Under the pieces are notes generated by a model. The model did not search any database, had not been told where the DNA came from, and saw only the letters and a list, made by a program, of their open reading frames with translations. A stretch of 64,000 nucleotides of DNA from Blepharisma stoltei. Taxonomy: Eukaryota > Ciliophora > Heterotrichea > Heterotrichida > Blepharismidae. The stretch lies in NCBI GenBank assembly GCA_914767885.1, contig CAJZBQ010000018.1:1332921-1396920 (forward strand). Direction: 5' to 3'. Below are positions 10,186-22,966 of this stretch, piece by piece (position 1 is the first letter of the stretch; every line of letters begins with the position of its first letter). A program made the translations under genes and the position numbers.

Positions 10186-12064
10186 TTAGTCTTCCAATGA
10201 GAAATATCTTCCAGCCACTTTTTGTTCTCTATCTTTTTGTGAGTTTAATTTATTGATTCTTGGTCTGAAGTTGAGTGGGTCTCTTCTAAATGTAATTTCC
10301 AGTTCTGATAAAAATCTGTTCATCCCTCCTACAAGTCCTTCAGGGCTTTTAGCAGTACAATCGACTGAGGGTGTTCCTTCGTATACGACGACTCTGTCAG
10401 CTAAATAAGTTGCCATAATGAAATCATGCTCAACAATAAAGGCAGTTTTCTTATGATAACTAGAACTGAATTGCCAATAAAACAATAATAGCCTTTATAA
10501 TTCATCCTAATACAATCTAAGACAGTATATTATTAAGAATAAATCTCTTGATAACTTTAGCAGTAATAATTCTTTGTTCTGAATCCAAATAAGCTGAAGG
10601 CTCATCAATCAAATAAATATTTGCTGGCTTTCCAAGCGCCAAAACAATAGCAACTCTTTGTAATTCTCCACCAGAAAGCTGGCTTAATTCTTGATCAATA
10701 ATTGGCTCAATTTGCATTGGTCTTACAACGTCTGACTGAAACTGAGGGTTATTGTATATGTCTCTGATTTTTTTATGGAAAAGGCCTCTTACAGTTCCTT
10801 TGAAATGAGCAGTAATGACTTGTGGCTTGTAAGAAACTGCAAGCTCTGGGACCTGGGTGCCTTCATCTGGGGTCAGTTTTCCAGCCAGCATCTTAATAAA
10901 GGTAGTTTTTCCAGTACCATTTTGCCCAAGCATAACAATGATTTCTGAGTTGCTGAATTCTCCTGGCTCAATTGCCAGCCTGAACCCTTCAAAGCGTTTT
11001 ACCATGTTTCCATACTCATAATGGGAAGTTCTCGATTCTGTTATAAACTCATCAGCAGCTTCAGAAAGCTTGAAATTCATAGAAGTCTCTCTAAAGCGCA
11101 AGTTTTCTGTCGGGACAAAGCCTTCTAAGAATACATTGATCCCTTCTCTGACTCCAAAAGGCAAGGTGACAACTCCATAAGCAGCTGGTTCTCCCCACAA
11201 GCAGCAAATAAAGTCACTCAAGTAGTCAAGAATAGCTAAATCGTGCTCTACACAAATTACATAGTTGTTCGAAGCTAATAAACTTCTGATTGTAGTTGCT
11301 GCTTTCATACGTTGCTTCACATCAAGATATGATGAAGGCTCATCAAACATATACACATCACTATTCTGGATCGCCACCACACAAATTGCAAATCTTTGCA
11401 GCTCACCCCCTGATAATGCTGACACTTCTTTGTCAAGCAGAGGACCCATGTCTAATTCTTGGATCAAGCTGTCTAAAATTCCTTTCTGATCCTTAGTCCT
11501 CAGGACATTTCCTACCAGTCCTTTGACAGCTTTTGGGATATAATCAACATATTGTGGCTTGATTGTGGCTTTTAAGTTTTCTTCTAAAATCCTGGTAAAG
11601 TAATTTTGCAGTTCTGAGCCTCTGAAATAGACCAAAATTTCGTTCCAGTCAGGAAGGTCGTTGTAGCGACCTAAATTAGGTTTAAGCTTGCCTGAAAGGA
11701 TTTTGAGGGCTGTGGATTTTCCGGTACCATTCGACCCAACTAGTCCAAGGACTTCGCCGGCTCTTGGCATTGGCAGTCTGTGGAGCTTGAACATATTGTT
11801 GCCGTATCGATGGGTTGTTTCTTTTTCTAAGTCTCTTGGAAGATTGATGATCGTGATTGCACTGAATGGGCACCGTTTAACGCAGAGAGCACAACCAATG
11901 CAGAGTTCTTCACTGATGTTGGCAATTTTGGAGGTTTTTTCGACGTCGATGCAGAGTTTTTTCGCTTTGTTGATGGGGCAAACTTTTTTGCATTCGAGAG
12001 CACACCTGTTCGGCTTGCATTTGTCTTTGTTGACAATGGCAATACGAGTAAGGGTTTCCTCCAT
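10186..12064 (-). CDS. ABCE1: ABCE1 / RLI1 ribosome-recycling ATPase
   Basis: Segments 12064-10528 and 10451-10186 join in frame to 600 aa, matching the usual length of about 600. The N-terminus has the two 4Fe-4S ferredoxin-like cysteine clusters ([27 protein letters not shown]). Two ABC modules follow: Walker [10 protein letters not shown] and GQNGTGKTT, signatures LSGGELQR (twice), Walker [11 protein letters not shown] and [10 protein letters not shown], and the C-terminal AFIVEHDF. The protein splits terminated ribosomes and acts in ribosome biogenesis. A 76-bp IES interrupts the last fifth, between the second Walker B and the VEHD switch. Identification is certain. Confidence 0.97.
10452..10527 (-). 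mobile_element. Short TA-flanked IES in ABCE1 (76 bp)
   Basis: With one TA kept the coding strand reads ATT CTT AAT AAT AAG AAA ACT, giving [16 protein letters not shown], the same length as the family RFILHAKKTAF stretch. Other nearby TA choices are in frame but one or two residues shorter. Confidence 0.85.
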
Positions 12065-12403
12065 TTATTTACAAGAATGGGATGATATAGATCATTATGA
12101 TTTAGAATTCGGATTTGAGAATTTTCTTTGCCCGGTATTGGAATACTATATTTTCATTTATTAATTAATATAGAGAATGACTACTTAGAAATCTATATTA
12201 GGATTAAATAGATGCAATATTAAATAAATTTTATTTTAAAAAGACATTTGACTATTCAGATAATAAAATTGATAAAAGATATCAATGATGTTTAGAATCA
12301 TTAATTAGGAAATAAATCAATAAATAGACAGATCTTGTGAAAATTGCTATTTATAAGTAATATTTGATATTCTTTAACTAATTTTTATTATGTTTTAATA
12401 TAA
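12065..12403. other. Intergenic spacer between divergent ABCE1 and PRP3
   Basis: Strongly AT-rich, with no ORF, hairpin or repeat that stands out. It must contain the promoters of both divergent genes, but no element is recognisable. Confidence 0.5.
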
Positions 12404-14683
12404 ATGGAAAACCCACGAAAAAGACAAAAACTCGATGAATCTCAAGATGAAGGATTATCTAATCGAGACTTAACTTAATTAATTATTATCAAGTAGTAAC
12501 TGGCTAGCCGTGTCGGGTTTTTTCGTGCCCCTTGCTTCGATATGCCAACTTGTTTGCTCGTCTAAATCCACAGCCTAAAGGCATGTGTTGCTCCCTCAGG
12601 GCAAGGATTTGCACTCGCAACAGGGAGGTAAAGATCCTGGTTCAGCATGCTGTCCGCTAGCAGTGTTGCCTTTACTGAAAATTCAAAAAGCGAACGATTT
12701 CTGGCCTTGCTAAACTATCACTTTCCAATTTCAAGTTAATCCTCCCTCAGGTAAAATCTTACTTTGAATGAGAGCCTGTGGTCAGTCAGCCCGACATTGA
12801 ACTCCATTGACCAAATAAAACCCAGCTAGATAGCCCCCGCAGTTCTCTCTTCTGTAAGGTCCCCAGACTCATATCTGGCTACAGGTGTTAAGAGGGCAGG
12901 CTTGTTCGCCATGCCATTTTTAAGTGCGTAAACAATCGAGAAACACAAGAGGAAAAACATAAAGAGCCTATGAAAATTTCAATGGACGAAAAGGGTAGAC
13001 TAATTGATGAAAAAGGTAGATTTATCGATGTTGATTATAAATCGAAATTTTCATTTGACGTGAATGCTCAAAAATACGCCCAAAAGCAAAAAAAAATTGA
13101 AAAAAGATATGCCCAGCTTCCTAAAAATACACATTCAGTAAAGCCCAGAGGATTTTTCTTTGACCAAAACTTGCCAAAACAAAAAAAGGATGAAAAGAGA
13201 TTACGAGCTTTTATGTTTGGCGATAATGAAGCCCCGCTACTTCTACGAGCCAATTTAATCCCAGAAATAGAATGATGGGATCAGCCTTTGCTTGACTCCC
13301 CTAATTATGTCAAAAATATTGATTCTATATGACCTCGTAATAATAAGTGGCTTCAGATGAAAAAGAAATTCACACTCCGTGAATTCCTTTCCCTCACTCA
13401 CCCAAATTTTATTTTTATGGGTTAAATTTTTGCGCGTGGATTTCTGCAAAAGAGGAGAAAATGGCGAGGAATTTTACTTCACCACTTTGTTTATCGTGTT
13501 TTATCTCATTCCCGTGCTGATATAAAAGGCAAGACCCTTAGGCTGAGCAGGCGCTGGAGGAAAATCGGATAGAGCGAGGAAACGCACCAAGCTGCATGCT
13601 TCCCATACTTCTGAATTCCCAATGGCTTAATGGGACTAGGAAAAGTGAGTTGGACTAGGAGGAGCGAGCTGGACTAGGAGGAGAGAGCTGAGCTACAGAG
13701 CCCGATATTAGTTTCCGAGTAGCAGCAAGATGGAAAAAAGCATCTTATTTACTCTGCGTAGCTAGAGACTCAATTAGAAGTTAGTAATATAAGCTATTAT
13801 TGTTGAGTCTATACGACCTCAAATTGCTGAAGAGTTAAAAAACGTTCCAAAATTCGAGGCTCAAAACAAAATCCAAGAAATATTTTTAAAATCTGGCATA
13901 GAAAAAATGCCTTATATAGCTTCAGCTGTTACAGATAAAATTTTAAACCCGGATTTGCCTGCACCAGACCCAGTTAATGCGACATCTCATAATATAACAA
14001 TGCATTTGACTGAAAAAGAAAGGAAAAAGCTTAAAAGATTGAAGAAAGCAGAAAGGTTAAACCAAATAAGGGAAGAAATAAAGCTAGGATTAAGAGAAGC
14101 ACCACCAGACAATATAAAACTAAGCACTGTCATGAAGCTTATGTCAAAAGAAATTTCTCAAGATCCAACGAAAACTGAGCAAGATATAATGGAAAAATAC
14201 AACCAAAAATTGCAAAGGCATATGGAAAGAAATGAAGAGAGAAAATTATCAAAGGAAGAAAAATTAGAAAGGACGCTAAGAAAATTAAGAAGAGACAGCG
14301 CGAGAGAAAGAAGAACTGCGCTATTTAGAATTCCTAGGGTAACCTCAAATAAAACAAAATTCAAAATATCAAAAAATGCAAGGCAGCTTGAGCTTGTAGG
14401 ATTTTGCTTAGTTTTACCTGAGCCACTCCCATCTTTGATTATTGTTGAAGGAGGCAAAAGAGCAATCAAGTTCTATAAACGATTATGCTTACATAGAATA
14501 GATTGAACAATTGAGAAAGGATCATGCGACTTAGTCTGGGAAGCTGAAATCAAAGATCCAAGCTTTTTCAAATTTAAGCTTCTTGAGCTGAAAACTGAAA
14601 GTGAAGCTAGAAGGATTTTAGGAGCCAAAGGGCTAGCAAACTATTGGGATCTGGTGAAAACGTGGAAAAAACCAGAGGATTAA
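12404..14683 (+). CDS. PRPF3: PRP3-type U4/U6 small nuclear ribonucleoprotein
   Basis: Segments 12404-12472, 12931-13329 and 13814-14683 join to 1,338 nt (445 aa). The middle piece ends in the family IPEIEWWD block (Trp by TGA). The last piece carries LTEKERKKLKRLKKAERLNQ, the KVR-like ISxLMxVL equivalent and the C-terminal DUF1115 region ending in LANYWDL. PRP3 binds U4/U6 snRNA in the tri-snRNP. The N-terminus is much shorter than in animals (no PWI domain seen). Two inserts of 458 and 484 bp, GC-richer than usual IESs, split it. Confidence 0.93.
12473..12930 (+). mobile_element. GC-richer IES 1 in PRP3 (about 458 bp)
   Basis: Two borders fit equally: TA-flanked (12473-12930, giving GAC TTA AAC AAT), or between direct repeats AATCGAGA at 12461-12468 and 12934-12941. 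Both keep frame. The interior (about 12490-12915) is clearly less AT-rich than other inserts, has no long ORF and no obvious terminal inverted repeat. It resembles no RNA gene I could name. Confidence 0.75.
13330..13813 (+). mobile_element. GC-richer IES 2 in PRP3 (about 484 bp)
   Basis: Its borders share an imperfect direct repeat, GATTCTATATGACCTC upstream and GAGTCTATACGACCTC downstream. Cutting at the TATA keeps frame (DSIRPQIAEEL). It contains a short tandem array near 13636-13696 built on TGGACTAGGAGGAGCGAGCT-like units. No ORF or inverted termini were seen. Confidence 0.75.
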
Positions 14684-14800
14684 CTAATTTATTTGAATGC
14701 TTTATCAATTAGCTCCTTTTGGTAAAAATTTAATTTTTAAATAATATCTTAAAAATATTCATAATAAATATTAATTCATTTTATAATTTCTAGGATCTGT

Positions 14801-16294
14801 TTAAAGCTCTTCTAATGTATTTGACATCTTTTTTAGTGTGCTTTCAAAAAGTGAGCAGCCACTAGAATACCTTCTGATGCATTCTTCTAATTCTTTCATT
14901 TTGTCTGATACTTTTACTTCACTACTCCCCAATATTTTCTGGAATTTATTCATTAAATCATTATCATCAGGGGTGTTTGGGTCTACAAAATTCAGCTGAT
15001 AGTTATCTTCTTTATTTGTTTTTTTTTTATTCTATATTTATTATATTATATCACGACGACATTATTGAATTTAATATATTAGAACTCTATTTAACTTTCA
15101 GCTATGATATCAATCTGCATTAAATAGGTATATAACAAACTTTTTTATCACATAATGCATAGAAATACTCAAAAATATGCCAACCCCCAACACTGCCCAC
15201 AACCCTCCGACTTCAGTCAAATTGATTGGCATTGTTTCTGTATCATAGCACGGATCTCCATTTGCTTCTAAAAAATAAAAATTCTCTAATGCTTTGCTTT
15301 CATAATTTTCTGTCAGCATCTGTAAAACACGATTCAGTTTTGCAAACATTTCAGCATCAAAATCATCTCTAAATATCATTGTATAATAGTCATTTGCAAA
15401 TATATTCCCAACAATCGCTAACTCACAGTCCTGTGAAGCAAGATAAATTGCTAGTGGCTTTGGCAAGGCAACCGCATCTAGATTTCCATTTTTAAGATCA
15501 CTTAACATATTTTTGCCTTCAGTTGCATCATTATTATAACTTTTCGAATCTGCTTTAAAATAATTCAGAATTGATGCGTCCTTAGTGAAACAGCCTACTT
15601 TTTCTCCTGATAAGTCTTGGTAACTTTTTATTGTGGTGTATTTTAATGATATTGACAGCCTTGTTGCTAAGTCAGCAGCATAAGCTGCTAATAAAATATA
15701 AGAAATCAGCCAATAAGACAGCTGAAAAAGCCTTCCTGGGATTGTTTTGATTTTTCGGTCACTTGCAAGGAATAAAGAAGCATAGGTTTGTCATAAAGCT
15801 TGCAAAATCCCATCAGGATATGCAAAAGAAATTGCTCCTTTATCAGATCGTTCTAAAATTCATAGCACATGTGCTACAAAAACGCCTGAAAATATCCAGC
15901 AAATTCATAGAGTATAATCAAAAGGCTCTAAAAATAGTCACAGAAGATTTCGAGTTTCTTTATTTACAATAAGAACTAACCCAGAATCAATTGTAGGGAT
16001 TGATAGTGTAAATGAATCATATAAATCACTTGTTATAGAAATTCCTCCTATAGCAAAATCAGCTTCCTTGTTCTTAACTTTGTTTATCATGTCATCATAT
16101 GATTCGCATTCAACAGTGTAGTCATCACTTATATTAAGGTCTTCAGCCATTAATTCTAGCAAGGCTAGAGCATATCCTGAAAAAGTTGTGGAGTTGGCTC
16201 CTATTTCACAATTTACAATTGGAGCTCATGGACTTGTAACTACTTTGTAGCAGGCAACACTAGAAAGAATTCCTAAAAAATGCAAAAACATCAT
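14801..16294 (-). CDS. Ionotropic glutamate receptor-like ligand-gated channel
   Basis: Segments 16294-15121 and 15027-14801 join to 466 aa. A signal peptide (MMFLHFLGILSSVA) is followed by an S1 ligand-binding lobe, TM1 (WLFLEPFDYTLWICWIF), a short pore region and a third helix SYWLISYILLAAYAADLATR, recalling the SYTANLAAFLT gate of glutamate receptors. The S2 lobe (ending before LTEVGGLWAVLG) and a last helix close the core. No amino-terminal domain is present, as in the prokaryote-like short receptors. The cytoplasmic tail lies beyond a 93-bp IES. Many Trp are TGA. The ligand is unknown. Confidence 0.78.
15028..15120 (-). mobile_element. Short TA-flanked IES in receptor tail (93 bp)
   Basis: The insert carries in-frame stops. 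With one TA retained the coding strand reads CTA TTT AAA AAA AAA ACA AAT AAA, linking the last helix to a Lys-rich tail in frame. The border is less certain than others because the tail is not conserved. Confidence 0.65.
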
Positions 16295-16331
16295 TTCTAA
16301 ATATTATAGCCGAGCTCTTTTTAAATATTAA

Positions 16332-18803
16332 ATGGCTTGGTTACACCCACCTGCAATCGGATGCAGATTTTCTTTTTTACATTTACCATGTAGTCGATGT
16401 GGCCACACTGTGTGTTTATATGAAGATTCATTGGTGCTATTTGGAGGATTTGACGGAAGAAAATGATTAAATGACGTTCATCTATTCAATACGAGCAGCA
16501 TGGTCTGAACTCAACCAAGGGTTTTAGGGTCAGCGCCACAACCTCGGCAATATCACACAGCTCAAATCATAGGGCACAAAATGTATATATTTGGAGGTTA
16601 CAATGGCTCAGTCTGACTCCGAGATTTGATTATCCTTGATTTCCACGAAATGCAATGAAAATACCCAAAAGTTAAAGGTGACTTACCTAATGGAAAAGAA
16701 GGCCATGCAATGGCTTCTGTCGACAAATATATATATCTATTTGGAGGATGGGACGGTTCAGCTATCGGTGACTTGCATAGACTTGACACAACAACATTGG
16801 AATGGAAGCTTATAGAAACTGCTGGAAGCAAGCCTTTTCTTTGTGGCCATACTATGACCAATGTAAAAGGACAGTTATTTATATTTGGGGGATTCGACGG
16901 CAATAACTGGGTTAACACCCTATATGTGATTGATCCAAGTTCCTCAAAGCCAGAATGGGTAACTCCTGAAGTGTCAGGGTCGCCAGTTACAAGAGGCTAC
17001 CATTGTGCAACTCTCGTTAATCGCTATATTTTAATATACGCTGGATACAACGGAAGCTATATCTTAGGCGATCTTGTCGCTTTAGACACTGAGTACTTCA
17101 CATGAACAGTCCCCGCCTCATGTTTTGGCCATTTTCCTACAGCTAGGCACGCATTTACAATGACGTTATCAGGCTCCGAATTATACATTTTTGGAGGCTA
17201 TAACGGCGCTAGAGACACCAATGAGCTCCACGTCCTAGAAACAGCCGCTTTTTCTTCTCTGCATGACGATATGTGGATTGCTTTCGAAATGAACTCCTGG
17301 CAGGACGTAAAGCTGTTCTCTACAAATGGAAACATCATGGTCCATTCAGTCATTATTAGGGCCAGGTGTCCTTATTTGTATAAATATATTTTGAGCGCAT
17401 ACCCTGATTTTGAAGGTCTGGTAAAGCAAAATCCGGTTTGGGTTGATATGGGGTCGATATCAGAAAAAAGTTTGACAAAGTTCTGTGAGTATTTGTATTG
17501 CGACTTGTGTGCAGATCAGATAACCCCAGATATAAGGGACGATTTGTTGCTGCTGGCGTCGAAATATGATTTAGCGAGACTGAGGAAGCTGTGTATAAAG
17601 ACTATGCATTGAAATGAGCAGACTATACCAGATTCAGCATTAGCTGTTGATATGATGAAATGCAAAGAGTTTGAAGATTTAAGCGACTTAACAGTTGTTG
17701 TAGAGGGCACTCAATTCAAAGTCCACAAAGTGATCATGGCTGCAAGATGTCCTTATTTCCGAGCTATGCTCAACTCTGGCATGAAAGAGACAAGCTCCCA
17801 AGAAGTCTCGTTCCCTGACCTCTCATCTAAAGCTTTTGAGCTCATAATAGACTGAATCTACTCTGACAAATTTTCTCCACTTTTCTCAGAGCAGCCTATC
17901 TCTACTGAGCTTGGCATAAATTTACTATTCGCTGCCAATATCCTCGACTTACAAAGTTTAATGAGGATGACTGAAATTGTACTAGAGCGCTCTATTAATA
18001 TAGAAAATGTCATCGAGCTCTATGAAGTCGCATTTGCCTTAAGCGCCGTCAAGCTAAAATGCTACTGTGTAAACTTAATCCTCAGAGAATTCGACAGAGT
18101 GTCCTTAAAAAGAGAATTTGCGACTATGAATGAAGCTGCGTTCAACGAAGTCAGCCAATTTTTGCCAAGAAGAATTAAGCGGCAAACAAGCTACGCAGTA
18201 GCTTCAGATTTAAGCATGATAAGGTGGGAAAAAGAAGAAGAAAAATTCGAGGAAGAAGAAAAAGAAGAGCCAGTCATGGTCTCTGGGCATCTTTTCCAAA
18301 ATTTAAGAATCCCTGTCAAAGAATTCGTAGTCCGCCCTCAAAATCCTTCATCCCCTGCCAACGAGCTGCCCTCAACTAACGTTTATAACGCAATTATCCC
18401 TTCTGACAATTTCAGAGTGCCATTCAGAGGTCGGATAATCAAAGAGCCTGAACATTTTTCTTTAAATATCATGGGCACTCGTGCAGGGGGGTTACAAAGC
18501 TCAGAAAAACTCAGCCCAAAATTCACGCAAAAATCATTGTCCCCACAAAGTGTTAGAAAAAGCGCAAAATCCAGCTCCACAAAGCACAGCACAATGCACA
18601 GATTTGCGAATGAAAGCTCAGTAATAAAGCCTGAACTAATGATTAAAGGGTTTTCTACGAATAAAAACTCATTTATCAGGAGGCCAGCATCGTTTGTTGA
18701 GGACTCTAATGAAGGAAAAGAAAAGATTCCGAACGTCGGACTGCAGATCTGTAGCAGCACTAGGACACTTGGGTCAACTGATGAGACTAAATATTGTTAT
18801 TAA
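16332..18803 (+). CDS. LZTR1-like Kelch-repeat protein with two BTB domains
   Basis: Single open frame of 823 aa when TGA is read as Trp. Residues about 20-320 form five to six Kelch blades, each with FGG(F/Y/W)(D/N)G and a Trp 20-30 residues later. Two BTB/POZ domains follow (about 310-420 and 440-560; the second has DLTVVVEGTQFKVHKVIMAARCPYF). The tail is basic and Ser-rich. Kelch plus two BTB is the LZTR1 layout, a CUL3 adaptor at membranes in animals; a ubiquitin-ligase adaptor role is inferred. It is divergent from the receptor gene, starts 37 bp apart. No insert interrupts it. Confidence 0.85.
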
Positions 18804-18823
18804 GTATTGTTATTAATTATTTA

Positions 18824-21800
18824 ATGGAATTAAGGATGAAGCGGGAGAGATCGCCGTCACATAATAATAAAGAAACCCTTAAAGCTGCAAAAAATCCAAA
18901 ACTTATAATTCAGCCACGGGCGCCGGCAGTTGAGCAGACTACAAATATTCTTAGAAGAGATCTCTGATCAGAAGTCATCAAGTTTCTTGACTTTCATACG
19001 TATTTTACTATAATTCCGCTTGTTAATACTTTTTTTTATCAATTAAGTAAAGACAGTGTTGTTACACTTGAGCATTTGGAAATTGAAATTGAGCTGAGAA
19101 AAGCAAGGGTGAAGAAAAAGCATGACTGCAAAAAGGAAAACAAATATTTAAAACCTTATGTCAATTTATTGCAAAAAGCTAGAAACCTGGACAAGCTGAG
19201 GCTTTATATAAGAAATTCTGATTATCGGCCATCGATTAGATGTGCGAACCAATATAACAGTATTTTATCAGGAATTTTCCCCAAAATGCCTTGAACGCAA
19301 AATCTGAAAGTTCTAGATTTTTCTATGAAAAATTACAATAATGTTTTATTTAAAGAAGTCCTTAATTATTTATCATCTCTAGAAGTGCTCAAATTGACCT
19401 TTTCTGCCCCTTTTCCTACAGCATTGTCATATATTTTTTGCCGATTTGTGGATCCAGAAGGCTTAAAGCTTAAAGCGCAAGCCAGCAATATCATTTTTTG
19501 GAACCGTTACAATGAAAAAATATGTCATCCTAATAGTGTCCCTTTTACTCCTCTAAAAGAGCTGACTTTAAAATATTATTTTTCTTATAGTGCCAGCATA
19601 GCGGAAAACAATATTTTTGAAGCTTTAGACAAAAATCTATCATTGACAAAATTTACCTTGATTTTTCCATCAACAGTAAATATTGATAATTCTTTGCAGC
19701 CCAAGTTTGCTTATAACCAGACAATGCGGAAATTAAGGCTTTCTAATGCTTTTCAGTTTTCATATGAGTCAGCCAAAGATTTTTCATTTTATTTATTAGG
19801 GAATAAAGCACTAAAATCGCTATCTATAAGCAAATCAGTCCTCAAAGCAAAAGATGAATTTTTCACAGCTGTAAGGAACAATAAAATATTAAAAAAGCTA
19901 GGGCTTGAGCCATATGAAGAAACGTCAGACTCAAGCTTAGATATAAACACTTTTGTAGAACTGATGGACGCAGTTGGAGATTCCACTTTGACTTCATTTA
20001 AAGCGTCGACCTCTGCGTTCATTCGAAGAAACCTAAATTTTGTATTCCACTTTTCGGTAGAGACTGTGCCTGACCATGTACTGTATAAGCACTCAAAATA
20101 TTTTATAGAAGGCGTCCAAAGAATGCTAACTAATAATTTGGGACTGAGAAAAGTGTGACTTAGTGTAGACGCAATGCCAAGAGAAAGGCTTGATGAGTTT
20201 GCAGATGTAGTTTTAAGAATTTTAAGCTCAGAGCAAAGCAAGTTGGAATATTTCAACGGATTTCCGTTGAAAGGGCTGATGAATGATACTATAAATACCT
20301 TGCACATAAATCATAGATATAGATTTTTGCAAAGCACCAATAAAGAACTAATTTATGATGGAGATAGTATGATCCTCACAATAATGCTCTGCAAAATAAT
20401 ACCTTTTTGCCGTAATTTAAGATATATAGATACAGGAACAAAACTCCAGAGAAAAGATAATATTTTTAATCAGATAAATCCTGGGATTATAGATATCGAA
20501 CAGATAAAACAGACAGCAAATGAAGAGCATGAGTTTGGGTTTGAAATTTATTATAAAGATGTCCCCGCTATTATTGGGCTAATTTTACTCCTGACACTAA
20601 AAGGGAATAATATGATTAAGAATCTGAATTTGAGCCACACTGACTGCAGCTGCTTATATTTAGTTATTGGAGAAATTTTAAGTGATATGCCAAACCTTGT
20701 AACGGTCATTATTGAAGGGATGGCTCATATGATTCATCCGATTTCACATAAGCTTATGATTGATATTCTCAGCAATTCTCCATCCCTACATGAGCTCGTA
20801 ATTAATGGGATTACTTTTAATTTACAAGAAAATGACCAAATTTTTACATCACTAATAAAGCATCCTTCGCTGATGAAGCTCGAGATTTCAAGGCTTAATG
20901 TTTCTTCGACAGTCTCGGCGTTTTCTAATGAAGCTTCTATAGGAGATTTATTAAAAAAAACTAATTTGCAGATACTATACTCATATATTTGTAATAAACA
21001 TGGGGTTTTACCTTGCAAAAGCTCTTTTATATATAAAATTAGTTGAGATTAGGAAGACTACAATGAATTCAGACAAAAATAGCATAAACCTTTCCTCAAG
21101 CAGTTTTACTCCATTAAGTCTTGAACTACTGGCAAATGGCTTAAAATCTAATATGGCATTAAAAGAATTGATATTGGCTGATATTAATTTAGCTATCCCA
21201 AATGAAGGACTTGCAAGCCAAACTAATGGCGGCGATTTCAACTTTTGGAGAAATAAAATTGACTGTTTATTAGCCCTATCTGATGCATTGAAAAATAACC
21301 CATACATTGAAATTGTGGATATTAGATTTAATGATATACCAAGCTCACAACTCTCAGTACCAAATGAAATAAATCAGCTTTTCCTTGACAACTTAAAACG
21401 ACTTTTAGACACAAATTCAAGGCTGAGGGTTTTGAATTTTATTTTCCCAATTCCTCCGAATTTCTTAATGAAATACAGTGAATTACTATTAAATTATCTT
21501 CAGTCAAGCCCAAACTTGGAAGTTCTTAATAATTATAACATCAAATCAATGGTGTCGAATGAATTTACTGTCTTAACAATTAAGCACTATCATTCAAACC
21601 GAGATGATTTCGACTCATTCATGGCTCCCAAGCTATCTAGAGTAAGAGAAGCTATATATTGCCACTATGCTCATTTCGGGACAATAGCTACCATTATGCC
21701 AATCATTCTCTCACAAATATATAAAGAAAATTCCAATAAAATAACCAGAGTTAAGTTTCTGTCAAAAGAAGTGCAAACTAATGTACTTTTGAATAAGAAA

Positions 21801-22952
21801 AAAGGAGAATCAAATTTGGACCTGGGATTTTTATTAAAAGAAACGCAGCCACCAGATGTTACGTTTATATTGAACTGCTTGTCAACACACAAGTTTACGC
21901 AGCATCTTGATTTCACAGGCTGTGTGCTGTGCGATATTGATTTTGAAGTCCTTGGAAAAAATCTTCCATGCATGGAGTCTCTTAGGTCTATATCAATCCG
22001 TGATATAAAACCAGCCCGGAATCCATACCTCAGCCATATTTTATCAAACACCAGCTTAACCTCTCTTGAAATTTCTAAAGTGAATTTTGAAAATTTTGAT
22101 ATAAAAGACCTGCCTATGAATTTAAGTTCTCATCCGTCCTTAGAAGTCTTAAAAGTGACCAATTGTGATTTACTCACTAAAAGCGCTATGATTAAAAAAT
22201 GTGAAGACTCTAGCTTTAAAGCTGTCCTTTCTGGCTTTAAAAATAGCAAAATCATCCATCTAGATTTAAGTGGGAATGAAATTAGTGATAATGAATTAAA
22301 AAAAATCCTAAAAGCCGTAAAAATGCATCAGTTTATCAGCAGGCTTGTAATCCAGCAGCACGAAATAAGAGGAAAAGATGGAATTGTTGAGCTGGCCTCG
22401 ATGCTATGTGATCCTGCACATCCTTTAAAAGAACTATCACTTTCTTCATACACATGGTCTGTATCTGATATCCAAAACGCTAAAGGGAAGCTTGATTTAT
22501 CATATAAGCTTCTTTCTGCTACAGACTTAATCATTCTTTCTACAATGTTAATCTGCTTGCAGCTTAAAAAAGTCCACGGGCTGGATTTATCCCACAACCC
22601 TTCATTATTTTCTGAGCCACATGGAGTTTCAGCACTACTAGATCTTATCAAGCATTCTCCAATAAGCTCAATAAGCCTCCAAGAGTGCTGTTTAAATGAG
22701 CAAGAAGATAGAATTCTTCATGAAATCTTTGTAGCAGCCTGCAGCTCTTTAGAAACCTTATCCCTTGGCTCTCCTTTTACTGAGCAGCAATTAAACTCAA
22801 TTTTATCAGCCCTGAAATCTAGTCCAAAACGCCTCAAAAAAGTCAATTTTTCGCCTTGCCGTGATTCTAAATTTAAAGCTCTTTTAACAGAATATATAGA
22901 GCAGTCTGGCTCAAATTGGATTTTGAAAGGCTATAATTTATGACTAAAATAA
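18824..22952 (+). CDS. Large leucine-rich-repeat protein with F-box-like N-terminus
   Basis: Segments 18824-20977 and 21030-22952 give 1,358 aa. Residues about 45-80 (DLWSEVIKFLDF...IPLVNTFFYQL) look like a divergent F-box. The rest is made of RNI-type leucine-rich repeats (for example LRKLRLSNAF, IHLDLSGNEISDNELKKIL). An F-box/LRR substrate receptor is possible but not proven. Two in-frame ATGs (18824 and 18836) could start it. The frame shifts by one near 21000, explained by a 52-bp TA-flanked insert or by a longer intron. The true end is TAA at 22950, past a TGA Trp. Confidence 0.75.
20978..21029 (+). mobile_element. Possible very short IES (52 bp) in leucine-rich protein
   Basis: A frame change must occur between 20975 and 21050. 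Removing 52 bp between TA pairs gives LQILYIKLVEIR in frame. A 31-nt GT...AG intron from 20991 would also repair the frame. Either is unusual: 52 bp is shorter than all other IESs here and 31 nt is twice the normal intron. Confidence 0.4.
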
Positions 22953-22966
22953 AATTTTAAATGTAG

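Noticed and set aside
12490-12915. tRNA, rRNA or SINE in the PRP3 insert
   Set aside because: No cloverleaf with a T-arm, no recognisable rRNA segment, and no A/B boxes with proper spacing could be found by eye.
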